Assembly (NCBI RefSeq): GCF_021534965.1
Contig: NZ_CP091037.1
Location: 248,001-312,000 of the forward strand
Reading direction: 5' to 3'
Source: Muricauda sp. SCSIO 65647
GTDB lineage: Bacteria > Bacteroidota > Bacteroidia > Flavobacteriales > Flavobacteriaceae
Length of the DNA: 64,000 bases
The notes beneath the pieces are model-generated. The model searched no databases. It was not told where the DNA came from and saw nothing but the letters and a program-made list of their open reading frames with translations. A program made the translations under genes and the position numbers. The stretch's first letter is position 1. Each line of letters begins with the position of its first letter. This document shows, piece after piece, positions 46,155-53,593 of this stretch.

Positions 46155-47078
46155 ATGGATGTTTTTGACAAAATAGCTACTAAGGGCAAACTTACACTAG
46201 GGCTGGTTTTTCCGATAGAAGCTTATAAAGGCTCCGTGGCTGAAATGAAAAATCAGGAGGCTCTTGCCAAGCGGGCTGAGGAATTGGGCTTCAAGGCACT
46301 TTGGTTCAGGGATGTTCCCTTTAATGACCCACTGTTTGGTGATGCGGGGCAGCTTTACGACCCTTGGATCTACATGGCCCACATCATGAACCATACAAAA
46401 GAAATAGCTTTGGGCTCGGCCAGTATTATTTTGCCGCTGCGGCATCCCGTTCACACCGCAAAATCCATTAATAGCATTCAACTACTTTCAAATGAAAGGC
46501 TTATTTTGGGAGTCGCATCAGGTGATCGTCCGATAGAATATCCAGCTTTTAATCAAAATTTGGACCATAAATCAGAGCTTTTTAGGGATAGTTTCTTTTA
46601 TGTAAAAGCTTTGCAGGGTAATTTCCCCATATATTCTTCAAAGTTTTACGGTAGCACAAATGGTGGGATTGATTTATTGCCCAAATACCATAAAAAAACA
46701 CCTATGTTCGTTACAGGGCATTCGGGGCAGTCATTGGATTGGATAGCGGAACATTCCGACGGATGGCTCTATTACCCCAGGGATTTCAACACATTACAAA
46801 TTGTTATTCGGCAGTGGAAAGAAGCCCTTAGAAAGGCCAAAAAAAACTGGAAGCCATTTATGCAATCCCTTTATGTGGACTTGACTTCGGATTCAACAAC
46901 AAAACCGATACCCATCCATCTCGGATTTAAATCAGGAACGGAATACTTAAAGGCCCATCTCAAATTGTTGGAATCGTATGGTGTCAACCACGTGATATTA
47001 AATCTAAAGTACGGCTCAAGACCGGCCGATGAAATGATGGCCGACATTGGGGAAAGTGTTATTCCACTTTTTTCTTGA
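46155..47078 (+). CDS. LLM-class flavin-dependent oxidoreductase
   Basis: A 307-residue luciferase-like monooxygenase-fold protein. LGFKALWFRDVPF, ALGSASIILPLRHPVHTAKS, LILGVASGDRPIEYPAF and EHSDGWLYYPRDF are typical of the TIM-barrel flavin-binding family. These enzymes use FMN or F420; FMN is expected here. It starts on the base after the SDR stop and is the last gene of the HxlR operon, followed by 238 bp without a gene. Its reaction is probably oxygenation or reduction of a small reactive compound; no closer assignment is possible. Confidence 0.9.
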   Translation: MDVFDKIATKGKLTLGLVFPIEAYKGSVAEMKNQEALAKRAEELGFKALWFRDVPFNDPLFGDAGQLYDPWIYMAHIMNHTKEIALGSASIILPLRHPVHTAKSINSIQLLSNERLILGVASGDRPIEYPAFNQNLDHKSELFRDSFFYVKALQGNFPIYSSKFYGSTNGGIDLLPKYHKKTPMFVTGHSGQSLDWIAEHSDGWLYYPRDFNTLQIVIRQWKEALRKAKKNWKPFMQSLYVDLTSDSTTKPIPIHLGFKSGTEYLKAHLKLLESYGVNHVILNLKYGSRPADEMMADIGESVIPLFS

Positions 47079-47316
47079 CAGGGTTAGATTGAATTAAAAA
47101 TAATTCGATGACAACATATTTATGAGAAAGAGTGGTTTGATTTACTAAATTCAACTGCTTTTTCATTAATACAAAGTGCTATTTGATTGTATTTCTATAA
47201 AATGAACTTGTCTTAATTGCTTAACTTTATTTCGCATGAAATCAGTAAATTAAGTAAGATTGTAATGCTATAGAATGCAATCATTGTTCCAACATTGACT
47301 AAAGAGCTGTTGTCAA

Positions 47317-48774
47317 ATGAAGCACATAATTATTTCGGTTTTCTTCATAAGCATTATTCTATCGTGCAATACCACTCAAAATCCTTTGGAAGATGCTCAA
47401 CATAGATACCCGATGTTGAGACCCTGTAAGGTGGAAGGAATAAATGAGGAAATCCTTTGTGGCACAATAGAAGTACATGAAGATCAAATCAATAAGAATG
47501 GTAAAAAAATCCCTTTGAATGTGTATTTGTTTCCCTCATTTGAGCCGAATCCTGGCAATTCCGTTTTTGTGGATTACGCAGGTGGCCCCGGAGTACCCAA
47601 CAGTCTTTTTATCCCATATTATGAAAAAGATGGTTTCAGTTCACCTTTTCGTGAGCTCAGGGATGTGTTGATTGTCGATAAAAGGGGAACGGGTGCTTCA
47701 GCAATCACATGCAAGGCCATGGAATCAATACCATTTCCCTTAGATTATTATTTATATGATACCGCCTTGATAGCCGATTGCCTAAAAGAAGTTCAGAATA
47801 AAGTAGATCTCACCCATTACAACACTTCGGCACAGGTAGAGGACCTGGAGGCTATCCGTAAATGGCTGGATATTGAAGCATATGATTTCCACGGCATCTC
47901 CTACGGTGCAAGGGTCGGACTGGAGCTGGTCCGCAGATACCCCAATTCAGTGAGTTCAGCTATGTTCACCGGAATGGTCCCTCCTGATTTTGGTCTTTTT
48001 GAATTTGTGGATTATGAGATCGAACGTGTCCTTGAGAAACTGTTGTCAAGGTGTGAGGCCGATTCACTTTGTCGTTCCAACTTTCCCGATTTTGAAAATC
48101 AGCTATATGGCCTAAGAAAGGATTTAAAAAAATCTCCGATCGATTACCCTTATGTTCATAAGGAGTCAAATAGGACCCATACCATAAGGTTCAACGACAT
48201 GGTTTTCCTTGGCATGGTGGCCAACCTTTTCTACCATGGGACCCAAATTGAAAGGCTTCCAGCGATAATTAAGGAAGCCCATTCGGGAAACTTTTCCCCG
48301 CTAATAGAGTCCAATCTGTCCTCAATGCAGCTGGCTATCCCGCTTCATCTATCACAGTTTTGTCCCGAAGAATCGAACAGGCACCCGATAAGCAATTTTG
48401 AAGCGCTGGATACGCTATTCACAAGGGGAATAGGGGCACTTACTGAATTCAGGGCTTGTCAGGTATGGCAAAGAATGCCCACTCCACAATGGCCCGACAA
48501 GCCAATAGGTGGCAAAACCTCTATGTTGCTGTTTTCTGGGGAGGACGATGTGTTAACCCCCCCACGAATGAATGAATCCGTTGGTGAACTTTTTCCGAAC
48601 AGCATGCATATAGTTTTCAAAAACCAGGGCCACACTTATACTGATTGGAGCTGTTGGGATAATCTTGTTTATCAATTTTTGGAAAATAGGGGTGCCGTTA
48701 GTGAACTTGATACGACATGTGTGGGTAAAATTAAAAGGCCAAAGTTTGTACTGGACCAAAGTGACAATCAATAA
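47317..48774 (+). CDS. Secreted alpha/beta hydrolase, TAP/peptidase S33-like lipoprotein
   Basis: A 485-residue lipoprotein (lipobox SIILSC) with the tripeptidyl-aminopeptidase (TAP)-like alpha/beta-hydrolase layout. The oxyanion region is VDYAGGPGVPNS, followed by VDKRGTG. The nucleophile is S195 in FHGISYGARVG, with a TAP-type C-terminal domain holding the Asp in LLFSGEDDVLTPP and H439 in KNQGHTYT. Such enzymes release N-terminal peptides or hydrolyse small esters and amides in the periplasm. It lies 238 bp after the HxlR operon and is probably a separate unit with the next gene, which begins 4 bp beyond its stop. Confidence 0.88.
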   Translation: MKHIIISVFFISIILSCNTTQNPLEDAQHRYPMLRPCKVEGINEEILCGTIEVHEDQINKNGKKIPLNVYLFPSFEPNPGNSVFVDYAGGPGVPNSLFIPYYEKDGFSSPFRELRDVLIVDKRGTGASAITCKAMESIPFPLDYYLYDTALIADCLKEVQNKVDLTHYNTSAQVEDLEAIRKWLDIEAYDFHGISYGARVGLELVRRYPNSVSSAMFTGMVPPDFGLFEFVDYEIERVLEKLLSRCEADSLCRSNFPDFENQLYGLRKDLKKSPIDYPYVHKESNRTHTIRFNDMVFLGMVANLFYHGTQIERLPAIIKEAHSGNFSPLIESNLSSMQLAIPLHLSQFCPEESNRHPISNFEALDTLFTRGIGALTEFRACQVWQRMPTPQWPDKPIGGKTSMLLFSGEDDVLTPPRMNESVGELFPNSMHIVFKNQGHTYTDWSCWDNLVYQFLENRGAVSELDTTCVGKIKRPKFVLDQSDNQ

Positions 48775-48778
48775 ATCA

Positions 48779-49552
48779 ATGACCCGACTTCAAGTCTTTA
48801 CCATTCTAACAACTTGCTTTTTCGCAGTCTCCCCAACATCGGGGCAATTTGGGAAACTGCCCGATTCGTATTTGCTCACCGGTGAGTTAAAGGATATTAA
48901 GGGCGAAATGGCCCTGGAGTTCTTATCGGATTGGGCACCCGAAATCGATTCCGGTAAGTTTGGATTGGCTACATCCCAAAATTCCAAGTTCATTCATATA
49001 CTGGGAATTGCGGATATTGGCACGTATTCCATAAATGACCCTTCAGTCAAGACAAGTGGTAAAATAGCATTTTGGTGGATACCACTCCAAAAATCACCCG
49101 AGATAGATTCCCTGACCAATAATGGACACGTGTTGCAAATGAAATTTTGGGCTTCGAACAAAACCATTGTGGAAGCGTACAAAACTCATGGGCTTGATTG
49201 TGAAATAGCTGAAATAAAAACCGAATATGGCAAATCCAATGTGGTATTTGAAATAAATGCGGTCGATATGCATCTCAAAGTCACATTGAAGAATCCAGAA
49301 TCCGAACCAGAACCTATAAACTATGAATTGCCGGCGTACACAAAAATCTGGACACAAAATTCGGATTTAAACACATATCAACTCATTACTTACTTCGGCC
49401 ATAAGGTCCAGCATTTTAAGACCATTGATTTGGAGTTGCCAAGTGAAAATAAAAACAGGTTTTTAGAGGAACTCAAAAAATCGAGTGAACATTCCCTAAA
49501 GGGAACGCTGCAATCCAATTGGAAGGCAAAATTTGCTGTTTATCCATACTGA
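48779..49552 (+). CDS. Hypothetical secreted protein downstream of the TAP hydrolase
   Basis: I do not recognise a family. The open frame extends back into the TAP gene, but ATG 48779 gives a signal peptide (MTRLQVFTILTTCFFAV, cleaved near TSGQ) and a 257-residue product. The mature part appears beta-rich with scattered aromatics (KIAFWWIPLQKS, VLQMKFWASNKT, YTKIWTQNSD) and no cysteine pattern or repeats. It lies 4 bp after the TAP-like hydrolase stop and is probably co-transcribed with it. Its role is unknown. Confidence 0.7.
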   Translation: MTRLQVFTILTTCFFAVSPTSGQFGKLPDSYLLTGELKDIKGEMALEFLSDWAPEIDSGKFGLATSQNSKFIHILGIADIGTYSINDPSVKTSGKIAFWWIPLQKSPEIDSLTNNGHVLQMKFWASNKTIVEAYKTHGLDCEIAEIKTEYGKSNVVFEINAVDMHLKVTLKNPESEPEPINYELPAYTKIWTQNSDLNTYQLITYFGHKVQHFKTIDLELPSENKNRFLEELKKSSEHSLKGTLQSNWKAKFAVYPY

Positions 49553-49784
49553 ACCAAAAGACTGTAATAGAAGACCTAGTTTTTAGGAAAGGTCGAAAAA
49601 ATCATTTAAATGTTGAGTGGCACTGTTCTACAATATCTTTTGGCACCATAGTTCTTTGTCTCAACTAATAGCAGGTATGATAGAACCTTAAACATATGAC
49701 TGGAAGGCCCATTGAAGGCTGGCTCCGGAAAATGAATAAATATATTGTAAATTTAAAGTGGCAGTTATCATCTAATACTTTAAC

Positions 49785-51665
49785 ATGCAAGTGGTTGAAG
49801 GGCTAAGTCGGGATCAAGAATTCCTAAATAAACTAAAGCAGATCGTTCTTGACAATATCCGTAATGAACAATTTGGCGTAGAACACTTATCCAAAGAAAT
49901 TGGTATCAGTAGATCTCAACTATATAGAAGATTACAGTCGCTCAAAGGTCAATCCATAAGCTATTTTATTAGAGAAATCAGAATGGAGGAAGCCATAAAG
50001 CTATTGCGGAAGGATGCGGCGACAGTTTCGGAAATTGCCTATCGCGTAGGTTTTAATACTCCCTCCTATTTTCACAAATGTTTTCATGATTATTATGGTT
50101 ATTCACCTGGTGAGGTCAAGCATATGGGCGGCACCTCTGGAAAAAAAGACGAAACTGTTTTTCTTATTTGGAAGAACCGATTAATTCTCTTTTTTTCTCG
50201 AAGGATGGTAATCATTCTAATTGCTGCAGTATTCATCACGGGACTTATTTCGATAAAGTATAGCGCTATCTCTCCAAAAGGCGAAAATGAAATAAGGAGC
50301 ATTGCCATACTACCGTTAAAACCGCTTTCAAAAGATAAAGATCAGTCATATCTGGCACTGGGAATGCATGATGCAATTATTGGTGAGCTAGGTAAAATTA
50401 GTGGTCTTCGTGTTATTTCAAAAACATCCACGCTACCATATTTGGATGCTACTGACAAACTATTGCCAGATATTGCCAAGGAATTGGGAGTTCAGGCCAT
50501 TGTGGAAGGTTCCGTATTTATTTCAGGAGATAGTATACGCCTCCAGCTACAATTGATAGAGGTTTTTCCCAGAGAGCGGCATTTGTGGGCCCAGGAATAC
50601 TACGAACAAATTGCTAACGTATTGAATGTTCAAAGCCAACTTGTCCAGAAAATCGCCGCCGAGGTGAATGTAAATCTCACTCCGGACGAGAGCAAGTTGT
50701 TGAAAACAAAACGCAGTGTTGATCCAGAAATATATAAGCATTACCTAAGGGGCATGTATCATCTAAACAGAGGGACCAGAATGGGTTTTGATCAGGGGAT
50801 TGCACATCTTAAAAAAGCGCTTGAATTAGACCCTGCAGATCCCTTTGCATATGCCGGTTTGGCATTGGGCTATGCTATTTCCGGTCACGGACAAGTTTCC
50901 AAAAGAGGGGTAATGCAACGTGCAGGTGCCGCAGCAAAACAGGCTCTGCGCTTGGACCCAAATATAATCTATGGACATACAGCACTAGCCTTGGTTGGCA
51001 TGTACAACGAATGGGATTGGGAAAGTGCCAAGGAATCTTTTGATACGGCCATAAGAATTAATCCAAATGATGAATTTGCACATGCCCATCTGGCCTGGTT
51101 ATACTTATTAATGGGCGAGAATGAGCTTGCAGTTCAACATGCCGAAATTGCTACTGAAATAAATCCGCTCTACCCGACCTATCAATTGTGGTTGGGTTGG
51201 ATTCATCAAATGAGCGGTAATCATGAAAAAGCAGTTCAGAAGGCACGAGACCTTTTGGAATTTGAACCCAATTTCACCTTTGCCCATTTTATAATTGGTT
51301 CTGTTTACTATGATCAAAGAAATTATCACAAAGCACTTCGTGAATACGAGAAAATAGGCTGGAAAAATGACCTCATCCTTTCCGCCATAGGGGGCGCTCA
51401 TGCAAATCTCGGGAATAAGAAAAAGGCATTGGAAATAGCAAAGGAAATGGACTCCATAAGCAATATGGAATTTGTAAATCCGGTTTACAAGGCTTTCTTA
51501 CGGGCATCTTTGAACCAAAAGGATTCGGCAATGGCATATTTAAACGAAGCCTATCACGGAAAAATGTACCCCCTTCCATGGGTCAAATGTGTAGATGAAT
51601 TTAATATTATGAAAAAGGATTCTGCTTTCATAAGACTGCAACAGAAGATGAATCTTACTTTGTAA
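49785..51665 (+). CDS. Membrane-anchored AraC-type regulator with FlgO/TolB-like and TPR domains, copy 2
   Basis: A 626-residue paralogue of 39911-41806 with the same order. The N-terminal AraC-type helix-turn-helix pair is at about 8-112 (VSEIAYRVGFNTPSYFHKCF, GYSPGE). One transmembrane helix follows (about 145-163, MVIILIAAVFITGLISI), then the FlgO/TolB-N-like domain (SIAILPLKPLSKD, IVEGSVFISGDSIRLQL) and TPR repeats (ALELDPADPFAYAGLALGY and others). The cytoplasmic and periplasmic split suggests a one-component signal transducer. It lies 232 bp downstream of the hypothetical secreted protein on the same strand, with no obvious target beside it except the TAP pair and the small lipoprotein that follows. 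Confidence 0.88.
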   Translation: MQVVEGLSRDQEFLNKLKQIVLDNIRNEQFGVEHLSKEIGISRSQLYRRLQSLKGQSISYFIREIRMEEAIKLLRKDAATVSEIAYRVGFNTPSYFHKCFHDYYGYSPGEVKHMGGTSGKKDETVFLIWKNRLILFFSRRMVIILIAAVFITGLISIKYSAISPKGENEIRSIAILPLKPLSKDKDQSYLALGMHDAIIGELGKISGLRVISKTSTLPYLDATDKLLPDIAKELGVQAIVEGSVFISGDSIRLQLQLIEVFPRERHLWAQEYYEQIANVLNVQSQLVQKIAAEVNVNLTPDESKLLKTKRSVDPEIYKHYLRGMYHLNRGTRMGFDQGIAHLKKALELDPADPFAYAGLALGYAISGHGQVSKRGVMQRAGAAAKQALRLDPNIIYGHTALALVGMYNEWDWESAKESFDTAIRINPNDEFAHAHLAWLYLLMGENELAVQHAEIATEINPLYPTYQLWLGWIHQMSGNHEKAVQKARDLLEFEPNFTFAHFIIGSVYYDQRNYHKALREYEKIGWKNDLILSAIGGAHANLGNKKKALEIAKEMDSISNMEFVNPVYKAFLRASLNQKDSAMAYLNEAYHGKMYPLPWVKCVDEFNIMKKDSAFIRLQQKMNLTL

Positions 51666-51942
51666 AAGTATTTTCTACAAATTCAATTTATTTCAGCCAT
51701 TCATTCGTTCTTCTTTGGGCTCCCCAGCCCTCTACACCATATTTGTATTTTTTGCACGAGGAATAATACATATGCAACATTTCTTAACCAAAATTTGCAT
51801 CTTTTTACAACAAAAGTGTTTATTGGGTGAACCTCTAAAAACTAATTTTGAGGGTGTAATTCAGAAACACAATTTTTTATTGGCCGGTCATTCAAAGAAA
51901 TGGATTCTGATGAAGTTTTACTAATAACTAAAAACTTATATC

Positions 51943-52479
51943 ATGAAAACATTTAGTATTTATTTGATAGTAGTATCCATAATTATTCCCTTATGTTCCT
52001 GTGAAGATGATGATAATGCAACACGTCCGATTCCTTTCCGTCTTGAGTTTTTTTCATTGGGAGGTCCAATCGAAGGTGATACCAGTTGCGGCGAACCTCC
52101 AATTATTATGGTTGGGCAGCAAGGGGAAGGAGTAGACGATCCACTTTTGGGCAACTATATATTTATATCGCAGTTCTGTAACAATGTAGTAACGGGAGAG
52201 TATGGAGACCATAGCTTTTTTGCAGAAGAAGGTCGCTCCTCTTCTTTTGCCTATTTCCAAACGGAAAACGGCGACAGACTAAATATTGGCCCAATTAAGG
52301 GACAAATCATCCCATCCACCAAGGAAGGTTATGATTTAATGTTTCAAGACTCTTTTGAAATTGTAGGTGGCAGTGGACGTTTTGAAGGGGCAACGGGTTC
52401 TGGAATGACAGATAGCTTTATAAAACTACAGACAGGAAGAACTGATCATGTATGGACCGGAACCATTGTCTTAAAATAA
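51943..52479 (+). CDS. Small lipoprotein, possible allene-oxide-cyclase-like barrel
   Basis: A 178-residue lipoprotein (lipobox LCSCEDDD, with acidic residues suggesting surface export). The C-terminal half reads as a small beta-barrel: EIVGGSGRFEGATGSG resembles the Gly-rich strand turn of allene oxide cyclase and dirigent-like barrels, and HVWTGTIVLK makes a final strand. That resemblance is pattern-based and uncertain. Cysteines C50 and C77 in the mature part might pair. It lies 277 bp after the AraC-FlgO-TPR gene and stands alone on its strand. A ligand-binding or adhesin-like role is possible. Confidence 0.72.
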   Translation: MKTFSIYLIVVSIIIPLCSCEDDDNATRPIPFRLEFFSLGGPIEGDTSCGEPPIIMVGQQGEGVDDPLLGNYIFISQFCNNVVTGEYGDHSFFAEEGRSSSFAYFQTENGDRLNIGPIKGQIIPSTKEGYDLMFQDSFEIVGGSGRFEGATGSGMTDSFIKLQTGRTDHVWTGTIVLK

Positions 52480-52620
52480 TCGCTAGTTTTAAAAATGATA
52501 AAGAGGGGTTTGCAATTTGTATTTCAAGCCCTATCTGATCCTAAGCCTATCCAGCCGAATGAATTTGATTCCAACCCAAATCTTACCTATATTTTTGAGA
52601 GACTCCCATAGTCAGTTGGC

Positions 52621-52645
52621 CCAGTAAAACGAACCTTTTTTGGGA
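52621..52645 (+). repeat. Imperfect 25-bp direct repeat, right copy
   Basis: CCAGTAAAACGAACCTTTTT and the next five bases match 41946-41970 at 21 of 25 positions, same orientation. It lies 368 bp from tRNA-Pro. Confidence 0.35.
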
Positions 52646-52823
52646 CTTATTAGTCAATTTAGATTTTTGTTAGTCATCGCTACTGGATTCGAATCTTATT
52701 TCGAAATACTCATGAACACAGGGGTTCAAGAGGGCAACTAAAATCAGGTAACCGAATAGGTAACCTTTCGAAGTCATTTTAACAAAAAACAGCTATTTTT
52801 TAGGGAAATACAAAAACAAAAAA

Positions 52824-52853
52824 AACACTGATAATCAGATAATTATCAGTGTT
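52824..52853 (-). terminator. Intrinsic terminator of the tRNA-Pro transcript
   Basis: AACACTGATAAT and ATTATCAGTGTT form a perfect 12-bp stem with a 6-nt loop. On the minus strand a long T run follows. It is the first good terminator downstream of tRNA-Pro. Confidence 0.88.
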
Positions 52854-52877
52854 CAATTTGTTAATAAAATGTTAAAA

Positions 52878-52895
52878 GTCGGGATGACTGGATTC
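52878..52895 (-). repeat. 18-bp duplicate of the tRNA-Pro 3' end
   Basis: GTCGGGATGACTGGATTC is identical to 53012-53029, which covers the tRNA acceptor 3' strand and part of the T arm plus one flanking base. No full second tRNA follows. It could be an att-like remnant. Confidence 0.6.
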
Positions 52896-52923
52896 CCTTC
52901 GGGCATCCAGAACGGGTCGTTGC

Positions 52924-52946
52924 AAATTAAAGCTGCGCTTTAATTT
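52924..52946. repeat. Perfect inverted repeat, 10-bp stem
   Basis: AAATTAAAGC and GCTTTAATTT pair around a TGC loop, between the tRNA terminator and tRNA-Pro. It is transcribed with the tRNA on the minus strand and may be part of a processing signal. Confidence 0.6.
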
Positions 52947-52950
52947 AATC

Positions 52951-53007
52951 TAAAGCGAAAGGTTCCCTTAAGAAAGCATACTTTCTACGGAAACCTTCAA
53001 CGCTTTA
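52951..53007. repeat. Long imperfect stem-loop next to tRNA-Pro
   Basis: TAAAGCG at the left pairs with CGCTTTA at the right; inside, AAGGTT pairs with AACCTT, and AGAAAG with CTTTCT around a small loop. It begins 5 bp from the tRNA 3' end, in the tRNA trailer. Confidence 0.5.
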
Positions 53008-53012
53008 GCTTG

Positions 53013-53086
53013 TCGGGATGACTGGATTCGAACCAGCGACCACGCGCACCCCATGCGCGTACGCTACCAGACTGCGCCACATCCCG
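53013..53086 (-). tRNA. tRNA-Pro (anticodon GGG)
   Basis: A complete cloverleaf on the minus strand. The 7-bp acceptor stem is CGGGATG with CATCCCG, the D arm begins GCGCAGTCTGG, and the anticodon stem is CGCGC/GCGCG with loop ATGGGGT. The anticodon GGG is at 53052-53050, and the T arm contains GGTTCGAATCC. The discriminator is A at 53013, and CCA is not encoded. An 18-bp copy of its 3' end lies 134 bp downstream. Confidence 0.97.
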
Positions 53087-53135
53087 AAAAGGGATTGCAA
53101 AAATATAAATTAAATTGAATTATCTAGCCTTACAT

Positions 53136-53435
53136 CTAGCATCCTGCCAAAAATTCGCGTATCTCCAAGAAGAGCGCCTCACGCGCTGCTCGTGAATCAT
53201 ATTCAGGGTTGAACAAAAAGTAGCTATTGGCCTGATCGAAGCAAAATTCGTCAAGGTCGTCACCCTTCCACAAATGATAGCTCATCAACAGGGTATTGTA
53301 ATCAATTCTATAAGGCTTTTTAGCCTCTTGAAAACCATTGAGATACATGTTTAACCAAAAAACAGATTGTTCCAAATCTTGCTTCTCTTCGAATTCTAAA
53401 AAGGTGGGCGTGAGGGAATCTTTTTTGTCATTCAT
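53136..53435 (-). CDS. Small hypothetical protein after the adhesin
   Basis: A 99-residue protein from ATG 53435; the frame extends two codons to a TTG. It is acidic, with no signal peptide, and predicted largely helical (EFEEKQDLEQSVFWLNMYLN, SRAAREALFLEIREFLAG). I do not recognise the family. It lies 158 bp downstream of the giant adhesin on the same strand and about 50 bp upstream of tRNA-Pro. Its compact, cytoplasmic character makes it an unlikely partner for the adhesin. Coding is supported by clean length and composition rather than by homology. Confidence 0.65.
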   Translation of the reverse strand: MNDKKDSLTPTFLEFEEKQDLEQSVFWLNMYLNGFQEAKKPYRIDYNTLLMSYHLWKGDDLDEFCFDQANSYFLFNPEYDSRAAREALFLEIREFLAGC

Positions 53436-53593
53436 TGGCAACAGGTAATCCAGTTATTCAAAGGGTAAACATTTTCGCTGCCCTAAAATCGTCAATTCAT
53501 CACAATCTTACAAGTATTTTTGTCAAATACCTCAATTTGGGATGTACCGCCAAAATCAAACCCTACTACCCGGTCATTGGTAAGGGTGCCCTT

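Larger units (their letters stand above)
52480..53012. other. Non-coding stretch downstream of tRNA-Pro
   Basis: 533 bp without a supported gene. It contains the right copy of the 25-bp direct repeat, the strong tRNA terminator (52824-52853), a duplicate of the tRNA 3' end (52878-52895) and two further stem-loops (52924-52946 and 52951-53007). Confidence 0.7.

Noticed and set aside
48665-48778. The 38-codon upstream extension of the hypothetical secreted protein
   Set aside because: It runs within the end of the TAP hydrolase in another frame, and the signal peptide only makes sense from ATG 48779.
51715-51924. 69-codon plus-strand frame between AraC-FlgO-TPR copy 2 and the small lipoprotein
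   Set aside because: No motif, no sensible start region, low complexity and high Phe/Lys content; likely promoter DNA.
41946-52645. A complete integrative element
   Set aside because: No integrase, transposase or mobilisation gene lies inside, and the flanking repeats are imperfect, so I report only the repeats as an observation.
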